DNA from: Gnetum montanum
Lineage: Eukaryota; Streptophyta; Gnetopsida; Gnetales; Gnetaceae
Reading direction: 5' to 3'
DNA: 64,000 bases
Assembly (NCBI GenBank): GCA_015680685.1
Contig: MNCI01004258.1
Coordinates: 199,092 to 263,091, forward strand
Both the position numbers and the translations under genes were made by a program. Positions 10,900-22,094 of the stretch are shown here, piece by piece. Below the pieces are notes generated by a model, which worked only from the letters and a program-made list of their open reading frames with translations, was not told the DNA's origin and searched no databases. Numbering within the stretch: the first letter of the stretch is position 1; each line of letters opens with the position of its first letter.

Positions 10900-12245
10900 T
10901 TAGCATTGGTGGCCATCTCCCCCACGACTGAGTTGGAAGGAGGAGATCCAAAATAACGAGCAGGGTTGTCCACCAACAGAGGTAGTATTAGTATTGGCTG
11001 TTCTAGGCTCATGGAAAGGTTTGGTTTGCTGGATGTTGACCAACAATTTCTTATTCGGGCTGTCAGGTTTATAAATCATCATGGCCTCTGAAGGAAAAGT
11101 TGCATGAATAATATAAGGTCCTTCCCACAACATTTGAAATTTAGTGCGTTGTGGCACGTGTGTGGGGTTCCAATAAAGAGCCTTATCTCTCGGTTGGTAT
11201 TTAACTTTTCTAATATTTAGGTCATGACATTGTTTATTAAAGGCCTTGTGCAATTCATTAGATGATAGGGCGACTAATCGATTCTCATCTAGCATGTTAA
11301 GGTTCATTAACTATTCTTTTTGTGCTAGATTGAGGTCAAGGTTGAGGTCACATGCTATGGATAGTATACGGAGCTCTACTTGAATAGGAAGCATTAGAAG
11401 TTTACCATACACTAACTCGTACGGAGAGTAGCCTATAGGGAGTTTCCATGTGGAGCGGTATGCCCAAAGAGCATCATTTAGTTTGGTGCTCCAATCTCAC
11501 CTATACTTGTTAATGGTTCATATTAATATTTTCGTAATCTCCCTCTTGGTGACTTTGGTTGACCATTCACTTGAGGGTGATATGGTGTAGTCAGCTTATG
11601 TTCCACTCCTAAGCATTGCATCAACTTTCGAAAAGTTGCACCTGTAAAGTGTGTACCAGTGTCAGAAATAAGTGCACGAGGCACACCAAACTTGTTAATG
11701 ATTTATTGTTGAACAAATCATGCAGCGGTGGATGATGTACAATTTGTAACAGTGGCTACTTCTGCCCACTTTTTGAAATAGTCAACAACAACAACAATGT
11801 AGGCTTTTCCGTTAGACATTGGTGTAATAGGCCTCATAAAATCAATTCCCCATATGTTGAAGGGTTCTAAAGGTTGAATCCATTATTGTGGACCCTCCAT
11901 TCTAGTAGTCATTCCCCCATCATATTGGCAGTGTTCACAAGATTGGATGAAGTGAGGAGCATCTTGGAACAATGTAGGCTAATAATATCCTGCAAGCAGG
12001 ATTTTAATGGTTATTCATCTCCCTACGTAATGACCCCCACAAGGGCCCTCATGAGTGTCTTGGAGAACTCGTAATTGATCTACATTGAGAACACACCATC
12101 AAACCAAGCCATCGAGACATACTTTATAAAGGTGCCCATTGATTTCCATGAAATATTTGGCTCAGTGTAGAAACTGCCGTTTCTTTTTAATGTCTAACTC
12201 TTGTGGTGTTTCTTGTGTAAGAAGATAGGTAAGAATGCTACTATA
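10900..12245 (-). pseudogene. Integrase of copy A
   Basis: On the minus strand a zinc-binding region ('GHYVGR' with His, later 'CEHCQYDGG' with Cys-x2-Cys) precedes the core. The core has 'WGIDFMRPITPM' (first catalytic Asp), 'ALISDTGTHF' (second Asp), and 'YHPQVNGQ' followed by Lys where the third catalytic Glu is expected. The C-terminal domain is clean over 135 codons (10900-11307) with 'ALYWNPTHVPQRTKFQ', 'WEGPYIIHATFP' and 'LVNIQQTKPFHEP'. No chromodomain follows, which fits the Athila type. The enzyme would insert the DNA copy. Stops, frameshifts and the missing Glu make it dead. Confidence 0.85.
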
Positions 12246-12760
12246 CTAATTTATTTCCGTGGTTAATTGATTATTTACTACACCTACAAAGAGGAATTCA
12301 TTAGGAAAGTGATGAAAAAGTGAATATTCATCCTCTTTGTTGTCCCATCTTAACCAAGATAAATGATCAGCAACAACGTTCTTGGTGCCTTTACGATCTA
12401 TCATCGTAACATCGAACTCTTGCAAGATTATGAGCCATCGTATCATGCGAGGGCTCACCGTTAGTTTATTTGGCAAGAACCTAATTGCACTATGGTTTGT
12501 GTTTACAAATACCTTATAGCCCAATACATAGTACCTAAACTTATCTAGTGCAAACACCACAACCATTAACTCCTTTTCTGTTGTGGTGTAGTTAAGCTGT
12601 GCACCAGCAATACTTCGACTCGCATAGTGGAGGTAATAGGGTCATTTTTGGTCATCTAACTATGTGAGTACGGCTCGTAAGGCAAAGTTGGACATGTCAA
12701 TCATTATATGGAATGACTTGGACTAGTTAGGAGCTTGAAGAATGAGTGTTTCTCCAAGCT
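12246..12760 (-). pseudogene. RNase H of copy A
   Basis: The best part is a clean frame of 106 codons (12246-12566) with 'VVVFALDKFRYYVLGYKVF', 'TNHSAIRFL' and 'WLIILQEFDVTMIDRKGT', then 'NVVADHLSWL'. Upstream, in broken frame, come 'ASRSIAGAQLNYTTTEKEL'. This is the standard order of Ty3/gypsy RNase H tethered to RT. The unit removes genomic RNA after copying. Stops at Gln or Glu positions inactivate it. There is no second RNase H between this domain and integrase, which argues against a classical Tat/Ogre element. Confidence 0.85.
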
Positions 12761-13796
12761 TCTACTTCAAGGTTTGAAAAGCTAGTTCACATTCCTTGGT
12801 CCATTCAAAAGGTATGTCCTTTTTTGTTAATTTAACCAATGGTTTTGTGACCTTTGAAAAGTTCTCTATGAATCTTCTATAATAGTCAATGTGTCCAAGG
12901 AATGATTGGATGCCTTTTATAGTTTTAGGTTGGCATGTGATTTCTTGGATGTCTTTGATCTTTTCGGGGTGTACCTCTATCCCGGTTTGTAAAATCTTAT
13001 GCCCTAATACTATGCCTGCTTGGACCATTAAATGGCTTTTTTGCCAGTGGAGCCTTAAGTTGGTTTCAACACATCATTTTAGTACTTGCTCTAGTCAGTC
13101 TAGTGCTAATTCAAATTCCAATTCGTAGGTGGAGAAATCGTCCATGAAGACCTCTACATCATTCCTTGTTTGTTGTTGAAAGATACTTAGAGCCAAACGT
13201 TAAAATGTTGCAGGAGCATTGCACAAGCCAAATGGCATTTGTTTGTATAAAAATGTCCCCCAAGGACTTGTGAATGTGGTCTTTGCTTAGTCTTTTGGTG
13301 CTATTTGGATTTGGTTGTATCCACTGTACCCAGCCAGAAAAGTATAGTAGCGATGCCCTGCAATGGTGTCTAAGACTTGGTTGATGAATGACAATGGAAA
13401 GTGGTCTTTGAATGTTGCCATGTTTAGTAGCCTAAAGTCTATACACACCCTCCATTTACCTTCCTTTTTGGGCATAATAATTAATGGAATAATGCATTCG
13501 CTATCAACAATGGGGTAGATGAACCCAGCTTTTAGAAGTTGTTCAATTTCTTCTTTACCCACTTGCTTTAGCTTTGGGTTCAATCATCTTTGCAGTTGTC
13601 GCCAAGGCTTCATGGAGGGGTGAATGTAAATTCTATACTGGCATATCCTAGGGTCTATTCCAGTTAATTCAAGATATGACCAAGCAAAGGCTTTCGACCA
13701 TTTTTTTATCATTTTCAATAGTCTTTCTTTTTGTTGAGGAGCGAGCTTAGCATTAATAATTACCGATTTTCCATTTTTGAGAAATGTATACTCCAT
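12761..13796 (-). pseudogene. Reverse transcriptase of copy A
   Basis: Three clean segments follow in order: 13584-13796 ('KAFAWSYLELTGIDPRICQ'), 13287-13583 ('GFIYPIVDSECIIPLIIMP', 'WRVCIDFRLLN', 'YYTFLAGYSGYNQIQIAPKD') and 12762-13028 ('GIVLGHKIL', 'FLGHIDYYRRFIENF'). Between them lie 'MPFGLCNAPATF' and the catalytic motif 'EVFMDDFSTYE' in broken frame. F-M-D-D with 'FS-Y' and 'FGLCNAPATFQ' is what I know from the Athila group. Both catalytic Asp residues survive, but several stops, for example TGA for CGA or TAG for CAG, break the frame. Confidence 0.9.
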
Positions 13797-14109
13797 ACTA
13801 GTGGCAACGGTTTTAACTCAAGGGGCTCTTGCTTAAAGTTTTTAGGGATTTCCAACTTCCCCTAGTTGATACTTTTAATGTCGAGACATGGAAGTTGGTG
13901 ATGGACTTGCTCTAATGTATCTATGCTATCAATGTAAGTGGAAGTCAAACCCTTAGTTGGTTCCATGCATATAGTTGAATTGCTCTCTTGGTTAGCTATC
14001 CGCCATTGGGTGCCTTCTTGTCTTGTGGCTGCTGCATATAGGCATCTTTGTATGTTGGTTACTTGTGCACACTAGTTGCATGCAGGCAATGTTAAACGTT
14101 GTACAAACT

Positions 14110-14656
14110 AAAATTTTTGCAAGAAATTACACCCTGTGTCATTGTATGTGATGCATGGAACTTTCTTCTTCTCAATCTTTCCAAATGTGTTTTCCTTTGA
14201 TATTTCTAGGGAAAGATCACATATTCCTAGGTGTGCGTCAGTTGTACTTAATCATGCTCTTCCCATTATGATTTGGAAGTCCCCCTTTCCATTGTTAACT
14301 TGAATTACTAGAAAGTCAGCTGGATACGACCATCCACAAATAGTGGTGACGATGTCCTCCACTAGTCCTAATGGGATAGTGATGCACTGGTTGGCCAGCT
14401 CTAAACATATGTTACTTATTTTCAGTGGAGGCAAGTTCCAGGCTTTATACATTTCTTAAGAGATTAAGTTAACACCAGAACCTGAATCCAAAAGAGCTTT
14501 GCATGGTTTATTCCCAATGATTTGTAAATATATAAGAGGACTCCTAGGATGAGAGAATTTCCTAGGAAGATGGCCAGCCTTAATCCAATCGATAATGGCA
14601 TGTGTCAACATGACTATGTGCGTTGCATGTGGCCTTTGGTTTGAAAGGAGTTCCAA
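14110..14656 (-). pseudogene. Aspartic protease of copy A
   Basis: The clean frame 14456-14656 ends with the active-site motif 'ALLDSGSGVNLIS'. One stop later 14252-14452 continues with 'MYKAWNLPPL', 'WSYPADFLVIQV' and 'DFQIIMGRA', the flap and second-half strand. After it come 'AHLGICDLSLEISKEN' and 'VPCITYNDTGCNF', a tail kept in B and C as well. It would process the gag-pol chain. It lies directly after gag in the same direction, as expected for a gag-pro-pol unit. Confidence 0.85.
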
Positions 14657-14699
14657 ATTTTTGAATGATGGGTGAGGATTAATAGCCCTTGTAGTGTTA

Positions 14700-17041
14700 C
14701 GTTGCTACGGTTGGGTAGGGAGCTCACCTTGCATAGTTGGAGCAGGTGGTAATGGAGTTAAGGGTAGAAGATATGTAGTCGAATGAGAAGAATAGTATGT
14801 TTATGGAACATCACCCCTAGGAGAAGGAGTTCTATAGTACTCTTGGGCTTAGTAGTGAGACTAAGGAGTGACGTGACTAGTAGAGTCACATGGAGAGATC
14901 AATTGCTACACGTAGTATCCATATGGGTCAGGTTGATGATAAGGATACTATTGACATGGTGGTGGCATTTCCCACAATTATGGGTGTTTCCATTATTGAT
15001 ATTGCTCATCTGGTTGTGGTGGAGTTCCACTTGGATAATACGTCAAGGGTTGGTGGAACTGCCTTAGGTTACCTTGAGGATAAGGTAACCTTTAGGGTGT
15101 TTGCCTTCTGTTTAATTGCGGGTTGAGTGCATACACCCTAGACTCCTATAGATGTGCGATTACAGGATAACATCCCTTAGGATGGTCATATTGGTATATC
15201 TCACATCCACCATCATTGTCTATATCTAAATCCACAACCTCTTCGATGATGGAAACTTTACCCTTACCTTTGTTATGTGCATATTCAGTTTCTTTCTTTT
15301 TCCTCCTTTCTCAGTCGCTACCTGGTTCCCTAGACTCTTCCACTATTTTGAGAATAGTTTGAAATCTATTATCTAGTGAGTCCCACATTTGGTCCACCTT
15401 TTCCGATACTTCTGATGCAAGTTTTTGAATGGGATAAGTTTTCCTATTCACCATCTCTTCAAGTGGTGACTCTTCTTCATCCTCACAAAATCTAACTCCC
15501 TTTCTTCGGAGGGACGAATCTCTATTGTATTCTTTCACATTCTCTCTTTTCCTTAACTCACCTTACTCTTTGGAAACTTGCTCCAACAATCTTTGTACTT
15601 GATGGGCTTTAAGCTCAGATAGCCTTCCTTGGGCATAAGTCCTAAGGGTTCTTCGCGATTCATGCCTAAGCCCATCTATGAGATGGCGTAGTTGTTCCCT
15701 CTGCAAGTAACCATGGCCTGGGCAACGATCTTACAATGCATAATATTAGCCCATGGTAGCATCCAAGGGTTCATGTCCTCCTTGTTTCCATCCTTGGATT
15801 TGCTTTTGCAAGTTGGACACTTGGGAGTATGTTTGATACTTATCATTAAACAGTTCTAACATGGTATTCCATCGATGAATGGACTCTAGTTCTAAGGACC
15901 AATACTAGCTTTCTACTTCCTTGATTAGTGTCTGTGAAAAAAACTTTAGCTTTTACCACTTGTTTTCTATGTTTTGCAAGGCACATGCATTGTGAAATGT
16001 TTGCAAATTATTTTGAGGATCAATGTTGTATCCCCCTTCAAATCGTGGGATATTGTTCATGTCCAATCTATTGATCCTGCTATCTTTTTGGTGCCTTTCT
16101 GGGATTCTAATAGCCTTAGTTATATCTAGCATACTTTAGGTAGCGAGTAGGGGTTCATTGTGATCATATTCTCTATGAATTCTATGATGCCTATGTTGTT
16201 CCCTACTCTCCCTCCTTTCACAATGTGTTTCTCTAGAATGCCCTCATTCCCTTTCTCGACTGTTTTGTCTATTATTCTTATTTTTCCTACCATTATCCTT
16301 AGGGTCTTTCCCTATGCGACTGCATTCCAATCCTAAAGGAGAGGGGGAAGGAGATGATGGAGGTGAAGTAGGAGAAGGATCTTCACCATGATGATGCCTG
16401 CTTCCTTCTCTTCGGTGGTCATGGCCTCGATCGTGGTTACGATCAGAATGTCCATCTTTCTCATGTGTTCATGTTCCTTTTTTAGATCTTGTGTGTTTGT
16501 CGGTACCAGAATCCAGGTTATGGATAGTTGAGTGAAGATTTTGATACACAACCCCTTGATCGAAGTTAATGGGAGAAACATCATTGTGTGAAAGACCTCC
16601 TGTGGTAGGTTCACCACCCTCATTTTCACCTATGACATATGGGACATCCAGCAACCACTTCCCCTTTATAGATTTATGATGTCTCTCTTGTTATAAGTCC
16701 CTTTGATGTTGTGCCTCCATGGGTTGATACTCTCTTGAGTCATGTTCATGCACAACGTACTCTACCTGTAAATGCTGCATACCAAGTCATGTGAGAGCAC
16801 GAAGAAGCATGCTTTGAATCGAACGATTGGAAGGTAACACTATGTTACCTTATAAATCACGCCAAAGTAATTGTTCATCCTGGTTGAGGATAAAGGTAAA
16901 GTTTGGTATATACTCATCAAGATGAATGTATACCTCACGAAATTGTTGGGGCACTGGTGGGTCATCATGTGTACTATGCCTCCAATTATTCATTGTGTCA
17001 AACCTAGGTAGTGAAATACTCTCCTAAGAAGAAGGAGACAT
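14700..17041 (-). pseudogene. gag: gag relic of copy A
   Basis: The frame starts at ATG 17041 ('MSPSS'). It holds an N-terminal block 'FREVYIHLDEYIPNFTFIL' and 'LLRALT' shared with B and C but not with E and F. A Ser/His/Arg-rich charged region follows (about 16330-16660). The capsid-like block has 'YQTYSQVSNLQKQIQGWKQ', 'EPLDATMG' and 'RCPGHGYLQREQLRHL' (about 15650-15860). A coiled-coil-prone stretch with 'KLASEVSEKVDQMWDSLDN' lies at 15311-15538, near the C-terminus. About a dozen stops are present, several of them TAG at positions where other copies have CAG. No clear Cys-His zinc knuckle was found. Confidence 0.8.
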
Positions 17042-17168
17042 GATTAATTCTTCAGTGTGCAACACTTTTCTCTTTTCTTTTCTAATAAGTTTAAGATAAC
17101 CAATCCTAAGGGTTCGTTCCAATGATGGGAAGATTTTCTAAGTTCTATTTAGTGCACAAAGAACAAAG

Positions 17169-17186
17169 TCCCTGGCAATGGCGCCA
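17169..17186 (-). other. Primer binding site of copy A (tRNA-Asp)
   Basis: The plus strand reads TCCCTGGCAATGGCGCCA and matches 16 of 18 bases of the plant tRNA-Asp 3' end. Both differences are C to T at CG pairs. One base separates it from the LTR. A tRNA-Asp PBS is a known mark of Athila-type elements. Confidence 0.92.
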
Positions 17187-17187
17187 A

Positions 17188-18011
17188 TGATGATCGGTGA
17201 GGTATCCCTATGCTCAACCATATGAATACAAGCGTACATGCATGATCCGGTCAAATTCCAAGGACTAAGTGCTTATGTGCCTTCATAGAATCCAGGCAGG
17301 TTAGTCAATCGTTGTCTTCCCAAGCTTACTTGTATAGCGCAATTGTATGGTTAAGTAAAATTGAGATACATGATTTTTATATATTTTCTAATGTTTATGT
17401 GTTGGTGCTACAAAGGGAGAAGTGAACTAATTAAGTAACTAATTTAATTTAACTAATTGGCAATGCTCGAACTAGTCCTAACACCAGCATCTATTCCCAC
17501 TTGCTATACACATCTTGAACTAGTGCAACACTACTAAGATTACCAAACACTAATCATTACTAGGTTACCAAGTTTTCCATGCATGCTCGAAGTGATCGTA
17601 CTAAGTGTGCTTACTTGGGAGAGTTAACAAGGTGAGAGAGAGAACATTAATTAATTAAGGAAAGCATTAAACAACTGTAAATGACATTAAATAAGCTATT
17701 CTGAATGCTACAAGGGTTATCACAAAGTTCATCTTTATTTTTGGCCACAAAGTGTGCTCAGGTATACAATGCTCGAATAAAGATCCGTTCACTTTATGAC
17801 TCCTACTGCAGGCACTCAGAAATGATTCTAACTCTAAGGAAGGTCGGGTAAGGGACTAAGACTAACTATGCAAACAAAGCATGCTTACCTCTTATTTATA
17901 GGTGATGAGGTGGGTCCTGATATCGGATGCTCGATATCGCTTGGTGAGCTCCAATATCGTGGACCCAATATCATGGATGTGATATCGTGGCCCCAATATC
18001 ACGGTTCATCA
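17188..18011 (-). repeat. 5' LTR of copy A (824 bp)
   Basis: In plus orientation it starts TGATGATCGGTGAGG one base after the PBS and ends GGTTCATCA before the GAATG duplication. The segment 17905-18005 contains more of the GATATCG/AATATCG repeats than the 3' LTR of the same copy, with one or two extra units. Confidence 0.93.
17891..17901 (-). promoter_or_regulatory. TATA box in 5' LTR of copy A
   Basis: The minus strand reads CTATAAATAAG, a good plant TATA box. In element orientation it follows the GATATCG repeat block and would start genomic RNA synthesis. Confidence 0.55.
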
Positions 18012-19285
18012 GAATGGGATTAGCCAAGTTAATGGATAGAGAAGATGAAGTATGTGTGCTTAAAACTCATGAGGGAAATTGGTATGATGATATTTTATAA
18101 TTCCTTGACACAAAAATTTCCAAAACAATTAACTGTAAGTCAAAAAAGAGCTTTCTTCAAAAGGGTAAATAAATTTGTAGTTAAAGATTGAATCTTATAC
18201 AGAAATGATTTTAGGGGGGTCTTGTTATGTTAGAATAATTTCATGATCACTCTAATTTGTTCTATGAATCTCCTGAGTCTACTATGTAGCATATACTCTG
18301 CTATGATTTTTATTGGCCCAGTATGTATCAAGATATTAGTTTGAAAATTCAAAGATGTTACAAATGTCAAATTCATGGACCAAAGATGAAAAAGGCTAAA
18401 GCTCCTTTAAAACTAGCAATTGTAGATAGACCATTTTAGCAATGGGGCTTAGATTTTATTAGTACAATTACTCCTTTAAGAGTAGGACATAAGTTTATTC
18501 TCATAGCTATCGATTATTTTACCAAATGGTTTGAAGTAAAGGTTCTAAAGAAAAGTTCAACATTAGATGTGGTTAAGTTCTTGGAAGAGTAGATTCTAAG
18601 TCGTTTTGATCTACTTGAAGTATTGGTATTTGATAATGGACCAGCTTTTCAATTTGAAGAATTTATAACATGGGCATTAGAAAAATCCATCTTCCTATAT
18701 TTTTCTTCAAATTACTATCCTTAAGGAAATGGTTTAGCTGAATCTACAAATAAAAAGATTATTTCCTTCATTAAGAAATTGATGGAGGGAAATCCAAGAA
18801 ATTGGATTGATTATTTGCAATTTGCATTATGGACTGATCGTATTAGATTTGAGAAGGCTATTGGAATGTCAGCTTATAACCTACCCTTGTTGACTAGAAT
18901 TACAAACAAGATTATAAGTTTGACCTCAAATTTTGTGCAAAAGTATAGTAAGAAAACTAATATAGATAGAAGTTTCATGACTTTTCTCATCAAAAAGGAA
19001 GCCAAAATGGATAGAGCTAAAGATAATTTACTAAAGAATGCTTCTTATGTCAAAAGGTAGTTCGATAGAAAGGCTTTGAAGAGAACTTTTAAAGTTAGTG
19101 ATCTTGTAATGCTATGGAATATGAAGAAGCTAAATAAGTTTTCAATAATATGGACTGATCCATTTTAGATCAAGAAGCAATTATCAGAAGATACTTACAG
19201 ATTATCAATGCTAGATGGAATATTGTTATAGTTTTTATATAATGTTTTGCATATAAAACATTATTTTGGACAACTACCCATAACT
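18012..19285 (+). pseudogene. Integrase of element T
   Basis: The frame resumes after copy A with the end of the RNase H region. The integrase follows with Cys-x2-Cys of the zinc domain ('CYKCQIHGP'), 'QWGLDFISTITPL' (first catalytic Asp), 'VLVFDNGPAFQ' (second Asp) and 'GNGLAESTNKKI' (catalytic Glu kept). The C-terminal domain has 'VSDLVMLWNMKKLNKFSI' and 'YRLSMLDG'. A clean 93-codon part is at 18779-19060. Stops fall at Gln positions: TAG before QWGLDF and TAA in the motif before GNG. No chromodomain follows. All three catalytic acids are readable, unlike in copy C. Confidence 0.85.
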
Positions 19286-19822
19286 TAAATCTATATGAAT
19301 TAATAAATATATGTATATAGTAATATATATATGTGTTTGTAACTATAATAATATTAAGTATACATGGTAGTAAGTAATAAACCTTTTTATGATTAGTAGT
19401 AACATAAATAATATATAATATATAATCATAACATATATATCTTATACGTATGGTTAAGTCTATATGATATTATAAAACATGTATATGTTAGAGCATTATT
19501 TAATTCAATGTGTTAGTTTAAAAAATTAAATTTAAATTATTTCAAGTAATCACTACTTGTAAGTGGGAGTGATGGCTAGGTAACTACATAGTGGTGATTT
19601 AATCTCAAAAACCAAATAGTGGAATTTAAATTAGCCAATCATATACTGATGGAAATTAAATAAGTTTTGGCTAAGTGGCAAAGTTGGTTAGTAAAATTAG
19701 TGGGAATTTCAAATTTACCTTAAACTATATAAGGAGATGTGTATTACTTGGAAAAGAATCATTTTTGAACTCAAGGCTTAAGGTGAAAAAGCAAGTTAAG
19801 TGTTAAAGTGTGAGGTAGAAAG
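19286..19822 (+). other. AT-rich region with a TATA-like box, no gene
   Basis: Directly after the T integrase the sequence is very AT-rich (many TATATA runs near 19300-19450). It is probably the 3' untranslated region or 3' LTR of element T, but no TG...CA ends or PPT could be fixed. A well-formed TATA-like box, ACTATATAAGG, lies at 19724-19734, about 90 bp before the frame at 19823. Confidence 0.4.
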
Positions 19823-20257
19823 ATGGTTCTTGGAGATAGGGCAATGAGAAGGCCTTTTACCCCATATGTTATGGGATATTGTCTAGAGCATGTCGTAAGA
19901 GCCTATTGTAAGGCAATTGCATGTGGAGCATCTAGTGAAAGCCTTTTCTTACTTTGGCTTTTAGATGAGCTTAGATTTCTCACTAGTGGACTTTCTATAC
20001 ATTCTAATGTTTGGGGTAGCTTCCATGAATGCATCACCTAAGTTGAATATCAAGGAGAGTCTAGTAAAGATGATTTTTGGGGAAAGGATTTTATATCTCA
20101 AGACACTAAAGCAACTACTTGGGAAGAATCTCAAAAACTAGTAGTTAAGGAGTTGAGAACAAAAGTGAAGATCAAGTTGAGGTGCCAACTAGGCAAGAAG
20201 AGGAAAGAGGAGCATTCATTACAGATAAGATTACATATCAAAGGATTCATGATATGA
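19823..20257 (+). pseudogene. Unidentified decayed reading frame
   Basis: I do not recognise this frame. It starts with ATG ('MVLGDRAMRRPFTPYVMGYC'), runs 72 codons to a TAA, and continues in the same frame for about 72 more codons ('SSKDDFWGKDFISQDT', then a Lys/Arg-rich end) to a TGA at 20255. One internal stop in 145 codons, and a TATA-like box about 90 bp upstream, suggest former coding. It could be a captured host exon, an open frame in the 3' LTR of T or the start of gag of a further element. No domain, signal peptide or membrane segment was recognised. Confidence 0.3.
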
Positions 20258-20885
20258 GAATCCCTAAAAAAGGTACTCTATCTATTCTTTTCCCACCCAT
20301 AGAATAGTTTGGATGATATTAAATTCATATAGTTTCCTAAGTTTTATTAGGAATGAGGTTTTTATTTCATCAAACCTTAAGTTTAGTGAAATTTTTTCAA
20401 AAAAACAAATTTGTATTTTTATGAAAATTTTCAATGAAGTCTTGTTTGGATGATGTTTCAGTTAATGTGCATTGATGGATTACTTAAACATCTTAACTTC
20501 TCAAGAACTTTAAGAAAGGGAAAAAAGAAATGTTATCACCTTTATGCCATTCTATGGAGTAGCAATTAAGAAAATATATATAGATAAAGTCCCATTAGAG
20601 GCATAAAAATATGCACAAAAGGAGTGAAACAATATTTTTGAGATAGTATGAAGATAAATGTAAGTGGAAAATTCTTGCATCATAAACATTGTGATTTGAT
20701 ATTGGCAAAATTAATGAAAAAAAGAGGGCATTAAGGAAGCAATGGTTAATACTAGTTAAATAGCAGAAATCTAAGGATACTTCCTCTTGATCAAAGAAAA
20801 TAATTTATATGGCAATACCCATGAGAATTTGCTTGTATACCATTTCAAAGGTTGACAATGATTCAATGGCCTGTAGCATTTTCAT
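20258..20885. other. Unassigned AT-rich sequence
   Basis: No gene, LTR end or family similarity was recognised. It lies between the unknown frame and the first sequence that matches the Athila-like 3' region (copy B, from about 20886). Confidence 0.4.
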
Positions 20886-22094
20886 CTTTACATGTTGAGT
20901 AGCTACAAGTGGGTCCTTCCCATATCAGGCTCATGCCCTTGATGCCCTTACATGCCCTTAAACCAAGGAGTCTTTGGGTTCCATGGATGATTAATGGTTA
21001 TGGTTAGTTAAGAACCAAATCACCAAAGAAACTATCTAAAAACTTTGACACATCAAACACAGACATTGAGAAAAACGTGAAAAAAGGCAGTGAAGTAAGA
21101 TATGGAAAGCATAGATGGATGAGGTGGAGAGTGGAATGGAGTCTCGTATCGTGGTCACATGAAGTCCCTTGTAGATTTTTTGTGGTTAATATGACCTGAT
21201 AACATTCATCCTTAGTTTGAATTAAAACCAACTGCTTTCAGTGACTTCGCATCAATACTCTAAGACTAGTTCATCATCTCACGACACAAGAGAATCCCCA
21301 CAGATCAATCACCATTTCTAAAAGAGAAGAAAACAGAAGTAGGAAGTGAGATGGACCTTAGTTAAAGGGGACCTTTAAGCATGGGTAACATGTCTTTCTA
21401 GTCCCATAACTAGTGTTTGTAGCTAGTTATTTTGTCTAAGGGGTGTGCTTTGAATTTCCATTATTATTATTTTTGAGTTTTTGGATGGGAACCACACGAT
21501 GCAAAGACTTAACTTCCTATTATTGGTTGATAGTAGAATGTTGAGAAATCCATGAAAACACTCATGTACCCAATAGGGTAGGCAAGTACAAAGAGCATCA
21601 AATCCCCTTGAAGTCACATCCTTGTTTATCCATTTAATCATTCCCAAGTTTGGAAACTACCAAGCTCACAAGTTCTTTTAAAAGTTTCATTTAAGATGGA
21701 ACCACATATTTCTAAAACAAGGGAACATCCTAGAGTATTGTGGATGGGTGGATGATGTGGACTCATAGCTTGTTATCATTGAAAAGTAACCATGTGCTAG
21801 TTATTAACACCAAAATTCAAAGATAGAATCTAGACATTAGTAAACAAACCACCATCAATTGGTTGTTGCAGTTGCACTTAGTCCTGGTGGCAATAAAGGA
21901 AAACAAAACATAAGAAATGAATAAAAGAAATCCAAACTAATTAAAGTAAAATATAGAGGAAAGTGTAAAATATTTAAGAAAAGGAAAATTTACTAAAAAT
22001 GGTGTAAAAACAAAAAAGGGAAAAACTGAGGAGCCACATGTTTGATTAGCATGGATTGCCATCTCCCCCATGACTAAGTTGGAAGGAGGAGATT
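20886..22094 (-). other. 3' noncoding region of copy B (partial)
   Basis: No gene is visible. It shares 'gggtccttccca...ggctcatgccc' (about 20891), 'ccttgaagtcacatcc' (about 21605) and 'ctttaagcatgggtaacatgtctttc' (about 21371) with copies A, C and F. Confidence 0.6.

Larger units (their letters stand above)
8209..18011 (-). mobile_element. Copy A: full-length Athila-like LTR retrotransposon (9.8 kb)
   Basis: It has two LTRs (8209-9028 and 17188-18011), a tRNA-Asp PBS, a PPT, gag, protease, RT, RNase H and integrase in minus orientation. An exact 5-bp duplication flanks it: GAATG at 8204-8208 and at 18012-18016. It lies in the RNase H-integrase linker of element T. All genes carry stops or shifts. 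The first 85 bp of the two LTRs differ at about 12 sites, mostly transitions, so the insertion is old but is among the better preserved ones here. Between integrase and 3' LTR it lacks the large third frame seen in copy C. Confidence 0.93.
4696..19290 (+). mobile_element. Element T: Ty3/gypsy element with extra RNase H, interrupted by copy A
   Basis: Domains in order on the plus strand are gag C-terminus, protease, an archaeal-type RNase H, reverse transcriptase, Ty3-type RNase H and integrase. The element is split at 8208/18012 by copy A. Taking out 8209-18016 (A plus one copy of the GAATG duplication) rejoins the RNase H-integrase linker. I recall plant Ty3/gypsy polyproteins with this protease-RNase H-RT-RNase H-integrase order and a YLDDIT motif, so T most likely belongs to that non-chromovirus (Tat-related) group. 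Neither LTR is identified: the 5' end lies beyond copy E and the 3' end is unclear past 19290. Confidence 0.75.
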
